The notes: generated by a model from the sequence alone, not told the origin. A stretch of 64,000 nucleotides of DNA from Rothia sp035916755 (GCF_035916755.1 NZ_JAYWIX010000002.1:248001-312000); one strand, 5' to 3'. Counted from the stretch's first letter, positions 35,457-45,160 are shown. Made by a program: numbers and translations.

Positions 35457-35873
35457 ATGCTAATTCCCCGTCGAGTAAAGTACCGCAAGCAGCATCACCC
35501 CAAGCGTTCAGGTATGGCTAAGGGTGGCACCGAGGTAGCGTTCGGCGAGTGGGGCATCCAGGCCCTGACTCCCGCATACGTCACCAACCGCCAGATTGAA
35601 GCTGCACGTATTGCAATGACCCGTCACATCAAGCGTGGCGGTAAGGTTTGGATCAACATTTATCCCGACCGTCCGCTGACCAAGAAGCCTGCTGAAACCC
35701 GTATGGGTTCCGGTAAGGGTTCACCCGAATGGTGGGTCGCAAACGTCAAGCCCGGTCGAGTCATGTTTGAACTCTCCGGCGTATCCGAAGAAGTGGCTCG
35801 TGAAGCTATGCGCCTCGCAATCCACAAGCTCCCGATGAAGGCACGCGTTGTGCGTCGCGAAGGTGGTGAATAG
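35457..35873 (+). CDS. rplP: 50S ribosomal protein L16
   Basis: tRNA-binding protein of the large subunit, 138 residues, MLIPRRVKYRKQHHPKR start. It is directly after rpsC and two bases before rpmC. Confidence 0.98.
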   Translation: MLIPRRVKYRKQHHPKRSGMAKGGTEVAFGEWGIQALTPAYVTNRQIEAARIAMTRHIKRGGKVWINIYPDRPLTKKPAETRMGSGKGSPEWWVANVKPGRVMFELSGVSEEVAREAMRLAIHKLPMKARVVRREGGE

Positions 35874-35875
35874 AA

Positions 35876-36109
35876 ATGGCAGTTGGATCAAAGGATCTGA
35901 GCATCGACAAGCTGGCAGAGCTCTCCAATGAGAATCTGGTAGAGAAGCTGCGTGAGTCGAAGGAGGAGCTGTTCAACCTCCGTTTCCAGGCAGCCACCGG
36001 TCAGCTTGAAAATCCCGGTCGTATCCGCTCGGTCAAGCGCGACATTGCACGTATTTACACCGTGCTGCGTGAACGCGAGCTCGGTATTCGTCCCGCAACC
36101 GAAGGTTAA
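35876..36109 (+). CDS. rpmC: 50S ribosomal protein L29
   Basis: Small helical protein at the tunnel exit, 77 residues. It has an acidic C-terminal region and the ELFNLRFQAATGQLENP signature. Confidence 0.97.
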   Translation: MAVGSKDLSIDKLAELSNENLVEKLRESKEELFNLRFQAATGQLENPGRIRSVKRDIARIYTVLRERELGIRPATEG

Positions 36110-36114
36110 ATCAC

Positions 36115-36387
36115 ATGAGTGAAGTAAAGACTGAAGAGCGCGGCTACCGCAAGACTCGCCGCGGCTACGTAGTGTCCGACAAGATGGACAAGACTGTAGT
36201 CGTTGAGGTCGAGGACCGCGTAAAGCACGCCCTGTACGGCAAGGTTATGCGCCGTAGCTCCAAGATCAAGGCACACGACGAGCAGAACACTGCTGGTGTC
36301 GGCGACCTCGTTCTCCTGGCAGAGACCCGTCCGCTCTCCGCTTCCAAGCGTTGGCGTATCGTCGAGATCATCGAAAAGGCTAAGTAA
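36115..36387 (+). CDS. rpsQ: 30S ribosomal protein S17
   Basis: OB-fold primary rRNA binder, 90 residues, with the GYVVSDKMDKTVVVEVE motif. Last ribosomal gene before the siderophore locus; in the ancestral order rplN would come next. Confidence 0.98.
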   Translation: MSEVKTEERGYRKTRRGYVVSDKMDKTVVVEVEDRVKHALYGKVMRRSSKIKAHDEQNTAGVGDLVLLAETRPLSASKRWRIVEIIEKAK

Positions 36388-36423
36388 ACCTTAGCTCTGA
36401 TGGTTTCGCTCTGCTGAGCTAAG

Positions 36424-36465
36424 AAGAATCCCTCCCCGCAATTAGCGGGGAGGGATTCTTTGTTT
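36424..36465 (+). terminator. Strong terminator ending the S10 operon
   Basis: A perfect 16-base stem, AAGAATCCCTCCCCGC (36424-36439) with 36445-36460, has a five-base loop and TGTTTT after it. It isolates rpsQ from the siderophore genes. Confidence 0.94.
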
Positions 36466-36553
36466 TAAGGCCGAAGGTGGGGGAGAGTGGGGGGCACCTG
36501 ATTGATAGCTTCCAATAGATTAAAGAAGTGTGACGTATTTGGGGCCCATTTGT

Positions 36554-36600
36554 TTGAAGTAAGGGCATTAAGAACGTAGGGTTAGGTATTGTTTACTTTT
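36554..36600 (+). promoter_or_regulatory. Candidate promoter with overlapping iron-box-like site
   Basis: TTGAAG (36554-36559) and TAGGGT (36577-36582) are 17 bases apart. At 36582-36600 the run TTAGGTATTGTTTACTTTT matches about 11 of 19 positions of the DtxR/IdeR iron box. This fits iron repression of the siderophore genes but is weak evidence. Confidence 0.35.
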
Positions 36601-36617
36601 TACAAAGGACAGTCTGC

Positions 36618-37664
36618 ATGCACACCTCACCTCGCCTCACTCAGCACGTGCCCCTGGTGCTCGGGCGCCGTGCCGCCCTCCTGCTGCCTTTCACTGTGGG
36701 TCTGACGTTGACAGCCTGCGGTGGGGGAGAGACAACCGAATCCGCTACTCCTAGCGGTGAGACCCGCGTCGTCACCGATGTGGAAGACAAAGAGGTGACG
36801 GTACCCGTTAGCCCCCAACGGGTGATTACACTGTCTGAGCCCACCCTGGATGCTGCCCTTGCCCTAGGTGTTACCCCAGTGGGAACTGTTGCAGGCCGCG
36901 GGCAGTCCAGGGTTCCCAACTACCTGGCTGAGAAGGTCGGCGATGTGCCCCTGCTGGGCACTGTCTCCCAGCTTGACTATGAGGCGATTGGTGCAACAGA
37001 ACCTGACCTGATTCTGGTTGACGGCACCAGTGTCAATAATCGCCCCGACGTGCTGGAAATCCTCAACCAGATTGCACCCGTTGTCTTTACGGGTTACGCC
37101 GGAGGTCCCTGGGAACTGAACTTCGACAATGTTGCCGAAGCGCTCAATCGGGCAGAGGAAGGCGCCAAGGTTAAGTCTGACTATGAGGCGCTGATAACAG
37201 AAACCGCTGCAGCCCTAGCCGAGAACTACTCCGATAAAACTTTCTCTATCGTGCGCTGGCAGGGCAGCGGTCCCTCACTGATTCTCAAGGAGCTACCTGC
37301 CGGGCAGGTGCTGGAAGACCTGGGGCTTGCCCGTCCTGCCAGCCAGGACCGGTTAGGGCGCGGCCACTCCGAACCCGTTTCCCTGGAAAACCTGGCAACC
37401 ATCGACGCCGATTACATGTTCCTCGGAACCCTGGGAGGCGCCAGCCAGGAGAACCCCAACTCGGACTCCACAGCAGACCTCGCCGGTGCCGCCGAAGCCC
37501 TCAAACGGGCCGAACAGACCTCCGGCTTCACTGACCTGCAAGCCTATAAAGACGACCACATCATCCTGGTTGACGGCTCCCAATGGACCTCAACAGGTGG
37601 CCCCCTGCTCCTGCAGGGCATCGTCACCGACGTGAAAAAAGCTCTTCTCGACTCAGCCCAGTAA
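36618..37664 (+). CDS. Siderophore ABC transporter substrate-binding lipoprotein (FepB-like)
   Basis: Captures the iron-siderophore complex outside the membrane for the downstream importer. The 348 residues begin with a lipoprotein signal: hydrophobic segment then LTAC at residues 31-34, so Cys34 should be lipidated. A Ser/Thr/Glu linker follows. The periplasmic-binding type-III (TroA/FepB) fold is marked by VTVPVSPQRVITLSEP, YEAIGATEPDLILVDG and the ending DDHIILVDGSQW. ATG has AAAGGA nine bases upstream. It is the first gene after the candidate promoter and lies 13 bases before the next gene. Confidence 0.9.
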   Translation: MHTSPRLTQHVPLVLGRRAALLLPFTVGLTLTACGGGETTESATPSGETRVVTDVEDKEVTVPVSPQRVITLSEPTLDAALALGVTPVGTVAGRGQSRVPNYLAEKVGDVPLLGTVSQLDYEAIGATEPDLILVDGTSVNNRPDVLEILNQIAPVVFTGYAGGPWELNFDNVAEALNRAEEGAKVKSDYEALITETAAALAENYSDKTFSIVRWQGSGPSLILKELPAGQVLEDLGLARPASQDRLGRGHSEPVSLENLATIDADYMFLGTLGGASQENPNSDSTADLAGAAEALKRAEQTSGFTDLQAYKDDHIILVDGSQWTSTGGPLLLQGIVTDVKKALLDSAQ

Positions 37665-37677
37665 GGACGCCACCACC

Positions 37678-39942
37678 ATGACACACACCGGCACCCAAAC
37701 CTCTACCTCCAAGACCTCGCCTGCCCGCTACGCAGCTGTGGTAGCTCTTGCCGCCGCCTTGCTGGCAGCACCTGCCCTGCCCGCCTACGACCTGCCCGCC
37801 CTGCACGCCGCTGAGGCAAGCGCAGAAACAGCCTCTGCCAAGAAAACCGTGGAGGTTTCCTCCTTCCTTAACGAAGATGGGACTGTCACCATCACCGGTA
37901 GCGGTTGGACCTCCTCCGCCGAGGGACGCGGCGCTGTGGTTGCCTTCAAATGGGACGGGGGAGCGGTCATCAACAAGGAGCTACCCGCTGACCCGCTCAC
38001 CGGTGAACCCCGCACCGATGAACGTTTTCGGAACGTTAACTTCTACACCATTGCCAACCCTGATGGCACTTTTGAGATCACAGCTGAGCTGCCCTCTGAA
38101 GCCAATAGCAATGCCAGTGATGCAGACTGGGCAGCCGGTAGTGAGCACAAGCTCACCGCCCTTGCCGGTTCCCTAGCTGAGGGAGACTCGGCGGGTAACT
38201 CGACCGCGAGCTTCACCGTCCCCAACGGCACTGCCGATGATATAGAAACCTGGCCCCTGCTGGAGGCTGAGGGCGCAACCGTGCGGATTCAGCCCTTTGA
38301 GACGGGGGAGGACGCCAAACTTCGCCTCATCGGTGAAGGCTGGACCCACAGCAAACAGGGTGGCTCCACTGTCTCCATCAAGCTCGAATACCTGGACGGC
38401 GACACCGTACGCCAGTACGAACGCACCGACTCCGCTATTAGCGACTACCTGACCTCCAAGGGCCGGGCAGCAGATTCCACTAGCTGGGTGCTCCTTATGC
38501 CCGAGGCAGACCGTGTCCAGGAGAATCAGGGACTCTACACCATCGGCGAGGACGGTAGCTTCGACATCACTGTGGATGCCCCCGAGGGACTTAAAAATGC
38601 TGCTACCGGCGACTACCTGGCTGTCTTTGCCCAGTCCGGCCGCAACGCGGATGGGGATACCTCCCGCAGCGCTCGCTCAACCCCCGTACCCATCAACGGC
38701 GTGGCAGGCAGCCTTCCCGAAAAAGAGGATGATGGTACCGTCTGCACCACCGATGTCAGTACCCCCACCATGCGCATCGCCAATCCCACTGTTGCAAGGG
38801 GCGAAAAACTGCACCTGATCGGCAGCGGCTGGTGCAATACCGATAACACTCGTGCTACCACCATCGCCGTCAAAATTGATGAGGGCAAAATTTCGCATCT
38901 GGCAGCCAACGCCGTGCACTCCAATCGCACCATCTGGGCGATTATCAAACCTGACCCCGCTACCGGCGAGGTTGACTACTACCTGGACCTACCAGATGGT
39001 ACCGACGGCACCAGTGCACCTGCCCTGGGGGAGGGCGCCCACTCATTGCGCCTACTCTCCGGCTCTCTCAACGCCGGGGACCGCTCCGTTACCTACGGCG
39101 GTGTAGGTGTTCTTGACTTCACCATTGGTCAGTATTCACCCAATGCGTTGCCTGATACCGTCAGCGACTCTGACCTTTCCGACTCAGCTCGTAACGGGGT
39201 AGAGGTAACTCGTGTAGGGCAGGAGGTTACTGTACGCGTCCCGGGCGGTCAGCCCGGCCAGTGGGTTATCGCCACCCCCTACCTGAGTGGCTCTGTACGC
39301 TCCGCCTACGGTTCAGGCTGGAAACAGCTAGATAGTAACCGCTCTCTCAGCTACACTCTGCCGGATACCATGGCAGGCGGTAGCTACAAACTCGTTGTCC
39401 AGAACGGCGAACAGGGCGCTGTGAGCGACCTATTGGGCTGGGCGCCCCTCACTGTTGAAACTGTGAGTTCGCTTCAGAACATAGCTGCTGGCGTTACACA
39501 GAACGCTTTGCCAGCTCCTTATAGGCAAGATGCACAGACAAATCCTTCTACCAGCCAAACTGTGCAGGTCCCCTACACCGCGCCCGCTACTGTCACTAAC
39601 ACAGTTCGTCGTATAGCCGGGCAAGCACCTGTGACCGCCCTTTCCCAGGCGACAGCTGCTCAGATAGATTCAGGTCATAAGACAACCCCTAGTGCAGAAG
39701 AGCCTACTGCCTCAGCCAACACAACCTCTAATGCCGCTTCAAATGAACCCTCCCCAACAGGGGACACAGCAAGTTCTAACCCCCTGACTACCGCTAGAGA
39801 AGCGGAAGAAAGTGCAAGCAGCTGGGTATCGCAGACCCTCACCCCCAATAACCTGCTTCTGGTAGGAGCCGCAGGAATTGTCCTAGCCCTTGCTCTCACC
39901 TCCAAAAAATCTGCCGCCAAACCCAAAAAACACTCAGCCTAA
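37678..39942 (+). CDS. Large exported surface protein with three repeated Ig-like modules
   Basis: No known function recognised. The 754 residues have an N-terminal signal (VVALAAALLAAPALPA, cleavage near 46). Three related beta-rich modules lie at about 57-181, 201-340 and 362-483, each with a GxGW motif (GSGWT, GEGWT, GSGWC) and, in two of them, GSxH/GAHxLxxLxGSL near the end. A fourth beta domain lies at ~505-595. A long Ser/Thr/Ala/Pro linker follows, then one membrane helix (about 727-745) and a Lys-rich tail. No LPXTG-type motif is present, so it is membrane-anchored with a wall-spanning linker. Position between the binding lipoprotein and the importer suggests a wall-level role in iron or siderophore handling (inference). 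Confidence 0.75.
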   Translation: MTHTGTQTSTSKTSPARYAAVVALAAALLAAPALPAYDLPALHAAEASAETASAKKTVEVSSFLNEDGTVTITGSGWTSSAEGRGAVVAFKWDGGAVINKELPADPLTGEPRTDERFRNVNFYTIANPDGTFEITAELPSEANSNASDADWAAGSEHKLTALAGSLAEGDSAGNSTASFTVPNGTADDIETWPLLEAEGATVRIQPFETGEDAKLRLIGEGWTHSKQGGSTVSIKLEYLDGDTVRQYERTDSAISDYLTSKGRAADSTSWVLLMPEADRVQENQGLYTIGEDGSFDITVDAPEGLKNAATGDYLAVFAQSGRNADGDTSRSARSTPVPINGVAGSLPEKEDDGTVCTTDVSTPTMRIANPTVARGEKLHLIGSGWCNTDNTRATTIAVKIDEGKISHLAANAVHSNRTIWAIIKPDPATGEVDYYLDLPDGTDGTSAPALGEGAHSLRLLSGSLNAGDRSVTYGGVGVLDFTIGQYSPNALPDTVSDSDLSDSARNGVEVTRVGQEVTVRVPGGQPGQWVIATPYLSGSVRSAYGSGWKQLDSNRSLSYTLPDTMAGGSYKLVVQNGEQGAVSDLLGWAPLTVETVSSLQNIAAGVTQNALPAPYRQDAQTNPSTSQTVQVPYTAPATVTNTVRRIAGQAPVTALSQATAAQIDSGHKTTPSAEEPTASANTTSNAASNEPSPTGDTASSNPLTTAREAEESASSWVSQTLTPNNLLLVGAAGIVLALALTSKKSAAKPKKHSA

Positions 39943-39957
39943 AACCAGGAGAATACA

Positions 39958-40905
39958 GTGCACACCCTCACCCTCCGCGCCTGGATACTTAGCTTCACAG
40001 GTATCTTTACCCTACTTCTGTTTACTCTCGCACCAGCCCTGGCACTGCCACCAGGAGGCGCCGCCACCTCCAACACCCCGGGCACACACTCCAGCGTCTC
40101 ACCAACGAGTCTTAAAGCCGGTGATACCCTCAGCTTCACCCTTACAGGATTCCCCGCCAATGAGCAGGTTTACATCAAAATCGATGACGGGAACGCCTGC
40201 CCCTCTGACGCTGCCCAGGGTGCCTGCGTTGTCCACCAGCAGAAAAGTGATGCTAACGGCAACGTCAACGGATCCTTTGTACTACCTACCGACCTTGCCG
40301 AGGGGGAGCACACTCTACGCTTTCTGGCAACAGAAATCAAAAGAGACTCATCCGGCAACCAAATTGGTACATCAGGCTACTCTAACCAGAGCCCCGTCTT
40401 CACCATCACCGGCGTAAATGCCGACTCCCAGGGGGCTAGCTACACCAACGTAGATTCAGCAATCATCAACCAAATCGAGCAGGACGTGGCCAATAACTCT
40501 GCCGGTGATTCCGCCGATGAGCCCGGAGCGACCGTCGTTGTCGAAAATGAGAGAGAAGTCTACCTGGATGCTTCAGGCAATGAGATCAGCAAAGAAGAAT
40601 ACGATGCTCTAGTAGCAGCCGCCCACACCAACCAGACTTCCACCGGGGCCAAGAACGGTACCGAGAACGCGGCAGAAAGCACCGCCTCAGCCAGCGCCAG
40701 CCAGCAGACCAAGAACAGTGCCTCTGCTACTGCCACAGCCAGCACACAAGCTTCAGCTACTGCGTCCGCCAGCCAGGAAGACGGCGTTACCACCGAAGCA
40801 GCCTCCGGCGACAGGCAAAGCAACGTTCCCTGGGTCGGAATCGTAGCCTTTGCCGCTGCCCTGGTAGCTGCCGGAATTATCGTCTGGCGCCGCCGCTCCG
40901 CCTAG
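39958..40905 (+). CDS. Exported membrane-anchored surface protein with one Ig-like module
   Basis: The 315 residues start at a GTG with AGGAGA upstream. N-terminal signal to about residue 30; one beta module at about 44-152 (SVSPTSLKAGDTLSFTLTG to SPVFTITG) containing two Cys that may form a disulfide. A motif YLDASGNEISKEEYDAL at ~200 is followed by a Ser/Thr/Ala-rich spacer and a single C-terminal helix ending WRRRSA. No sorting signal is seen. It resembles the preceding gene in architecture but the GxGW motif is lost. It probably spans the wall with its domain exposed. Function is unknown; co-transcribed context with iron uptake. Confidence 0.7.
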   Translation: MHTLTLRAWILSFTGIFTLLLFTLAPALALPPGGAATSNTPGTHSSVSPTSLKAGDTLSFTLTGFPANEQVYIKIDDGNACPSDAAQGACVVHQQKSDANGNVNGSFVLPTDLAEGEHTLRFLATEIKRDSSGNQIGTSGYSNQSPVFTITGVNADSQGASYTNVDSAIINQIEQDVANNSAGDSADEPGATVVVENEREVYLDASGNEISKEEYDALVAAAHTNQTSTGAKNGTENAAESTASASASQQTKNSASATATASTQASATASASQEDGVTTEAASGDRQSNVPWVGIVAFAAALVAAGIIVWRRRSA

Positions 40906-40918
40906 CCCCACCACTCTA

Positions 40919-40952
40919 TCCGGCGGGCAGCCTATTATAGGCACCCGCCGGA
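40919..40952 (+). terminator. Intra-cluster hairpin before the importer genes
   Basis: TCCGGCGGG (40919-40927) pairs with CCCGCCGGA (40944-40952), and inside it GCCTA (40930-40934) with TAGGC (40938-40942). There is no T run. It probably acts as an attenuator or mRNA-stability element between the surface-protein and transporter genes. Confidence 0.5.
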
Positions 40953-41002
40953 TACCCACGCCCACATCCCCTACACACCCACCAGCGACCCCGGAGTAGA
41001 CC

Positions 41003-42025
41003 GTGCCCAACCCGCCCGTCAGAGACAGCGCCCGCACCCGGCGCCGCCTACTCTGGCTTGTCCTCTTCGCGCTCCTGGCAGTTACTGCCCTGGTGCTCTC
41101 CATTCGCTTCGGCTCCAACCCCATCCCCGGACACCAGGTCTGGGCGGCACTCGCCGGTGGGGCAGATTCCGGCGTGAACACCATCATCTGGGACCAGCGC
41201 CTACCCCGCACCACCCTGGGCGCCCTCTGTGGTGCGTCCCTTGCCGTAGCCGGCTCCCTGATGCAGTCTCTTACCCGCAACCCTCTGGCAGAACCCGGGC
41301 TACTCGGCATCAATGCCGGAGCCTCCGTTGCCGTGGTCTTCTCGGTCATCCTTTTTGGGGTTATCGGTATAGCGGGCTACATGGCAGCGGCCTCCATCGG
41401 TGCAGCGATCACTTGTATTGCCGTCTACCTACTCGGACGCGGAAAAAGCGGTTCCATGGTCAAACTCGCGCTCGCAGGTGTTGCTATCTCCGCTGCTCTC
41501 TCATCGGTCAACCAGGCACTGATTCTCGCTAACGCTGATGCCTACAACGAGTTCCGCTTCTGGGCAGCAGGCTCCCTCGAAGCCCGAACCTTTGACACCG
41601 TACTCGCCGTCTTCCCCATCATGCTTCTGGGTCTGGCGCTCGCCGCCTGGGTCTGCCCCGCTATCAACGCCCTGGGCGCCGGTGAAGAAGCTGCCATAGC
41701 CCTGGGTATTAACCTTAAACGTACCCAGTTGCTCACCCTGCTCGCTGTCACCCTACTCGCCGGTACTACTACCGCAGCTATAGGACCCATCTCCTTCGTC
41801 GGCCTCGCCGTTCCTTTCATCGTGCGGGCCCTACTCGGTAATGACGTTCGCTGGGTTACCACCGGCTCCTTCATCCTAGGGCCTGCCTGGCTCCTGGGAG
41901 CAGACGTCTTCGCTCGCACCATCATCGCCCCCGAAGAAACCCACGTTGGTATCATCGCAACCCTGGTCGGTGCGCCCCTCTTTGTTGCCCTCATGGCCCG
42001 CAGGAAGGTAGTAGCTCTCTCATGA
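41003..42025 (+). CDS. fepD: Iron-siderophore ABC transporter permease (FepD-like)
   Basis: Membrane half of a FecCD-family importer. The 340 residues have about nine to ten helices; the family region RLPRTTLGALCGASLAVAG is at residues 67-85, and the coupling segment GAGEEAAIALGIN at ~225-237. GTG start (41003) with a GGAG site. It overlaps the next permease by four bases (ATGA). Together with fepG and fepC it forms the importer for the binding lipoprotein at 36618. The symbol is by analogy with the enterobactin system. Confidence 0.9.
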   Translation: MPNPPVRDSARTRRRLLWLVLFALLAVTALVLSIRFGSNPIPGHQVWAALAGGADSGVNTIIWDQRLPRTTLGALCGASLAVAGSLMQSLTRNPLAEPGLLGINAGASVAVVFSVILFGVIGIAGYMAAASIGAAITCIAVYLLGRGKSGSMVKLALAGVAISAALSSVNQALILANADAYNEFRFWAAGSLEARTFDTVLAVFPIMLLGLALAAWVCPAINALGAGEEAAIALGINLKRTQLLTLLAVTLLAGTTTAAIGPISFVGLAVPFIVRALLGNDVRWVTTGSFILGPAWLLGADVFARTIIAPEETHVGIIATLVGAPLFVALMARRKVVALS

Positions 42026-43092
42026 CAACCTACCGTAGCCTCCCGCCCCTCAGCATTACCCGTGACCTCGCTGGTCGCCGCTGCCTCACCCTTTGGGCAG
42101 GAATCCGTGCCCAAGTTCCCCTGCGACTCACCGCCTACAATCTCACCATCATCGCCCTCATCGTCACGCTTGGAATCTGGGCTATGACTCGGGGCGACTA
42201 CCCCCTTACACCCACCCAGGTCGTGCAGGCTATCTTTGGCGAAGGCACCAAACTCGGCATCTACTTCGTTACCGAAGTGCGTGCCCCGCGCATCATAGCC
42301 GCCCTGCTCGTCGGCGCAGCCCTTGGGCTTTCCGGCTCCATCTTCCAAACCATCTCCGGAAATGCCCTCGGATCTCCAGATATCATCGGCTTCACCTACG
42401 GGGCAGCCACCGGAGCCCTCATCAGCATTATTGCCTTCAACGCAGGCCCCACCGGCATAGCTGTCGGCGCGGTTACCGGTGGACTTGCTATCTCCCTTCT
42501 GGTCTATCTCCTCACCCGCCACACCGGTCTCCAAGGCTTCCGCCTCGTCCTCATCGGCATTGGGGTGGGCTCCACTCTCTCCGCCGTCAACTCCCTACTG
42601 GTCGTCCGTGCCTCCCTCACCCAGGCACAAACCGCTGCCAGCTGGCTGGCAGGCTCCCTCAACACCATGAACTGGGCTAAAACCGGCAGCCTCGCCCTTG
42701 CGCTCCTCATTCTCTTACCCCTCCTGCTTGCCATAGCACGCCCCCTCACCTCTCTCCGCTTCGGTGACGCCGTCTCCGCAGGTCTGGGCGTTCGAGTCAG
42801 TTCTCTGCGTATCGGCTCCCTCTTTATCGGTGTCCTCCTTGTCTCCCTCGCCACCGCCACCACAGGCCCTCTCGCCTTCGTTGCGCTCGCCGCCCCCCAC
42901 ATTGCCAAAACCATCACCCGAGCCAGCGGCACAGCCCTTGGCTCTTCCGCCCTCACAGGTGCCCTCCTGGTACTCAGCTCAGACCTCATCGGCCAGTATG
43001 CCCTACCCACCACCCTGCAGGTCGGCGTCGTCACCGGTGCCCTCGGCGGCATTTACCTCATCTACCTCATCGCCACAGAACGGAAAAACTAG
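42022..43092 (+). CDS. fepG: Iron-siderophore ABC transporter permease (FepG-like)
   Basis: Second FecCD-family permease, 356 residues. VRAPRIIAALLVGAALGLSG and GNALGSPDIIGFTYGAATGA closely match FepG-type sequences. The coupling-helix region FGDAVSAGLGVRVSSLR lies at ~248-264. The ATG overlaps the fepD stop and the ATPase starts two bases after its end. Confidence 0.9.
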   Translation: MTTYRSLPPLSITRDLAGRRCLTLWAGIRAQVPLRLTAYNLTIIALIVTLGIWAMTRGDYPLTPTQVVQAIFGEGTKLGIYFVTEVRAPRIIAALLVGAALGLSGSIFQTISGNALGSPDIIGFTYGAATGALISIIAFNAGPTGIAVGAVTGGLAISLLVYLLTRHTGLQGFRLVLIGIGVGSTLSAVNSLLVVRASLTQAQTAASWLAGSLNTMNWAKTGSLALALLILLPLLLAIARPLTSLRFGDAVSAGLGVRVSSLRIGSLFIGVLLVSLATATTGPLAFVALAAPHIAKTITRASGTALGSSALTGALLVLSSDLIGQYALPTTLQVGVVTGALGGIYLIYLIATERKN

Positions 43093-43094
43093 CC

Positions 43095-43892
43095 ATGAAA
43101 TCTACGACGAGACTCACCGCCCACGGTATTACCGTCGGCTATGGTGACCGTAAGGTGCTAGACACCATAGACTTCTCCCTGCTCGAAGGCGAACTTACCG
43201 TTATCCTCGGCCCTAACGCCTGTGGAAAATCCACCCTGCTCAAGGCGCTTGCCCGCGTCAATCCTGTACGCACCGGAGAAATCAGGCTCGATGGCAGGCC
43301 TCTACCCGGCATGAAGTCCAAGGACATCGCCAAAATCCTTGCCATGCTCCCACAAACTCCCGATGCACCCTCCGGCGTCACCGTCGCGGACGTTGTCGCC
43401 CGCGGCCGCTACCCCCACCAGTCCCTACTGCGTTCTTGGAGCCCCGAGGACGATGCCGCCTGCACCGAGGCAATGACCGCCGCCAACGTCCTAGAACTTG
43501 CCGACCGCCCCATCGAGGCCCTCTCCGGCGGCCAGCGCCAGCGCGTCTGGATCGCCATGACCCTTGCCCAGCAGACCCCGCTGATTCTGCTGGATGAACC
43601 CACCACCTACCTGGATATTACCCACCAGCTAGAGGTACTCAACCTCACCCGAAAGCTCCACCGTGCCGGGCACACCGTTGCCGTGGTGCTGCACGACCTC
43701 AACCTCGCCTTCCGCTACGCCACCCATGTGGTGCTCATGAAAGATGGTGAGATTCTTGCCCAGGGGCGCCCGGCGGACATCGTGACCGAGGAGATTATCC
43801 GGCAGGTCTTTGACGTGGATTCCAAGATTATTGCCGACCCCTGCTCCGGCACACCCCTGGTGATTCCCCGCGTTGAAGAGGACGCGCTCTAA
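43095..43892 (+). CDS. fepC: Iron-siderophore ABC transporter ATP-binding protein (FepC-like)
   Basis: ATPase that powers the FepDG-like importer; 265 residues. Walker A is GPNACGKST, the signature LSGGQRQRVW, Walker B LILLDEPTTYLD, and the switch His is in VVLHDLNLA. The TAA overlaps the next start by one base, so it is coupled to the esterase. Confidence 0.93.
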   Translation: MKSTTRLTAHGITVGYGDRKVLDTIDFSLLEGELTVILGPNACGKSTLLKALARVNPVRTGEIRLDGRPLPGMKSKDIAKILAMLPQTPDAPSGVTVADVVARGRYPHQSLLRSWSPEDDAACTEAMTAANVLELADRPIEALSGGQRQRVWIAMTLAQQTPLILLDEPTTYLDITHQLEVLNLTRKLHRAGHTVAVVLHDLNLAFRYATHVVLMKDGEILAQGRPADIVTEEIIRQVFDVDSKIIADPCSGTPLVIPRVEEDAL

Positions 43893-45148
43893 TGGCTACC
43901 GAACACCTGCAAGCCCAGCTACTGCGCACCCCACCCAAGATCTCGCGCCCCACGCCCGCCCCGCGCACCTGCTCCTATGGGCTAAGTCAGCTACGGGCGC
44001 GCTACCGGGGACAGGAACTAGAAGGGGCTATCAAAGCCTGGGCAGAAAAAGGAACGCCCGTTCTTGAAACGGTGGACGGCGATGGAAACCTCCTGTCTGC
44101 CAACCAGCGCACCGTCACCTTCCTCTGGCACGACGCTGGTGCCGAAGAGGTGCTTATCTTCGTCAACCGCCTCACCGACGAAAAGAACCTCGCCAGCTCC
44201 CTGCTAGAGAACATCGACGGAACCGACTACTGGGCCATCAGCTACCGCATGGCAACAACCTGGCGTGCTTCCTACTGCTTTATACCCGCCTACCCTGGAC
44301 GCCCCCGCCCTTGGATGGACGCTGATAACCAGGTGCAGCTGCGCGCCGCCCTGGACGCAGGCTTTGGTGACCCCGCCAACCCCGCCACCTGTCTCAACCG
44401 GGCGGGCACCGTCATGGGGCTGGTTGCTTTACCCGACGCCCCACCCCAGCCCTACAGCCTGGACGCTACCACCTGCCAAAGCCAGGAGCCAGCGCGCTGG
44501 CTTACCCACGGTGAACGCACCTACACCGTGCATGCCCTGGGGCAGAGCAAAAGCCCCCTGCCCACCGTCATTTTCTTTGACGGCGAGGTCTGGGAGGCTA
44601 TGGGGCTACCCGCCTCCCTGACAGCGGCCCACCGGGACGGCATACTTCCCGACCTTCAAGCAGTTTTCCTGTACTCCGGTGGGCGTCTAACCCGCTGGGC
44701 GGAGCTGGACGGCAGCGCCCCGGTTGCCGACTACCTGGCAGATGACCTGCTCCCAGCACTGCGCACCCGGGGGGAACTGGCAGAAACCACCGGGGTTACC
44801 CTGGTGGGGCAGTCGCTGGGCGGGCTCTCTGCCCTGCTTGCCAGTGTCCACCGCCCGGAGGTCTTTACCTCCGTCATCTCGTCCTCCGCCTCGCTCTGGC
44901 AACCGGTCCTTGCCAATGCCCTCACCGCGCTGGCTAAGACAGGCGACCAGCAACGACTTGCCCACCTGCACTGGCAGATTGAGGTGGGCGAACAGGAATG
45001 GGTGCTTCTCCCCCCGCACGAAGAACTGCGAGCGCAACTGGCAGACTTCCCCCTCAAACTGACCTACAGCATCTACAACGGCGGCCATGATTACGCCTGC
45101 TGGCGCGGCTCCATCATTGACGCCCTAGCCCGTCTTCGTACCCGCTAG
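43892..45148 (+). CDS. fes: Enterochelin esterase-like hydrolase (Fes)
   Basis: Likely hydrolyses the ferric tris-catecholate trilactone in the cytoplasm to free the iron. The 418 residues contain an N-terminal enterochelin-esterase domain (RTVTFLWHDAGAEEVLIFVN at ~70-90) and an alpha/beta-hydrolase half with the nucleophile in GQSLGG and the catalytic His in YNGGHDYACWRG near the C-terminus. No signal peptide, so cytoplasmic. It is coupled to fepC upstream and lies 12 bases before the ligase gene. A Fes homologue makes sense only if the siderophore is a serine-ester macrocycle of the enterobactin type. Confidence 0.88.
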   Translation: MATEHLQAQLLRTPPKISRPTPAPRTCSYGLSQLRARYRGQELEGAIKAWAEKGTPVLETVDGDGNLLSANQRTVTFLWHDAGAEEVLIFVNRLTDEKNLASSLLENIDGTDYWAISYRMATTWRASYCFIPAYPGRPRPWMDADNQVQLRAALDAGFGDPANPATCLNRAGTVMGLVALPDAPPQPYSLDATTCQSQEPARWLTHGERTYTVHALGQSKSPLPTVIFFDGEVWEAMGLPASLTAAHRDGILPDLQAVFLYSGGRLTRWAELDGSAPVADYLADDLLPALRTRGELAETTGVTLVGQSLGGLSALLASVHRPEVFTSVISSSASLWQPVLANALTALAKTGDQQRLAHLHWQIEVGEQEWVLLPPHEELRAQLADFPLKLTYSIYNGGHDYACWRGSIIDALARLRTR

Positions 45149-45160
45149 AAAGGAGAAACC

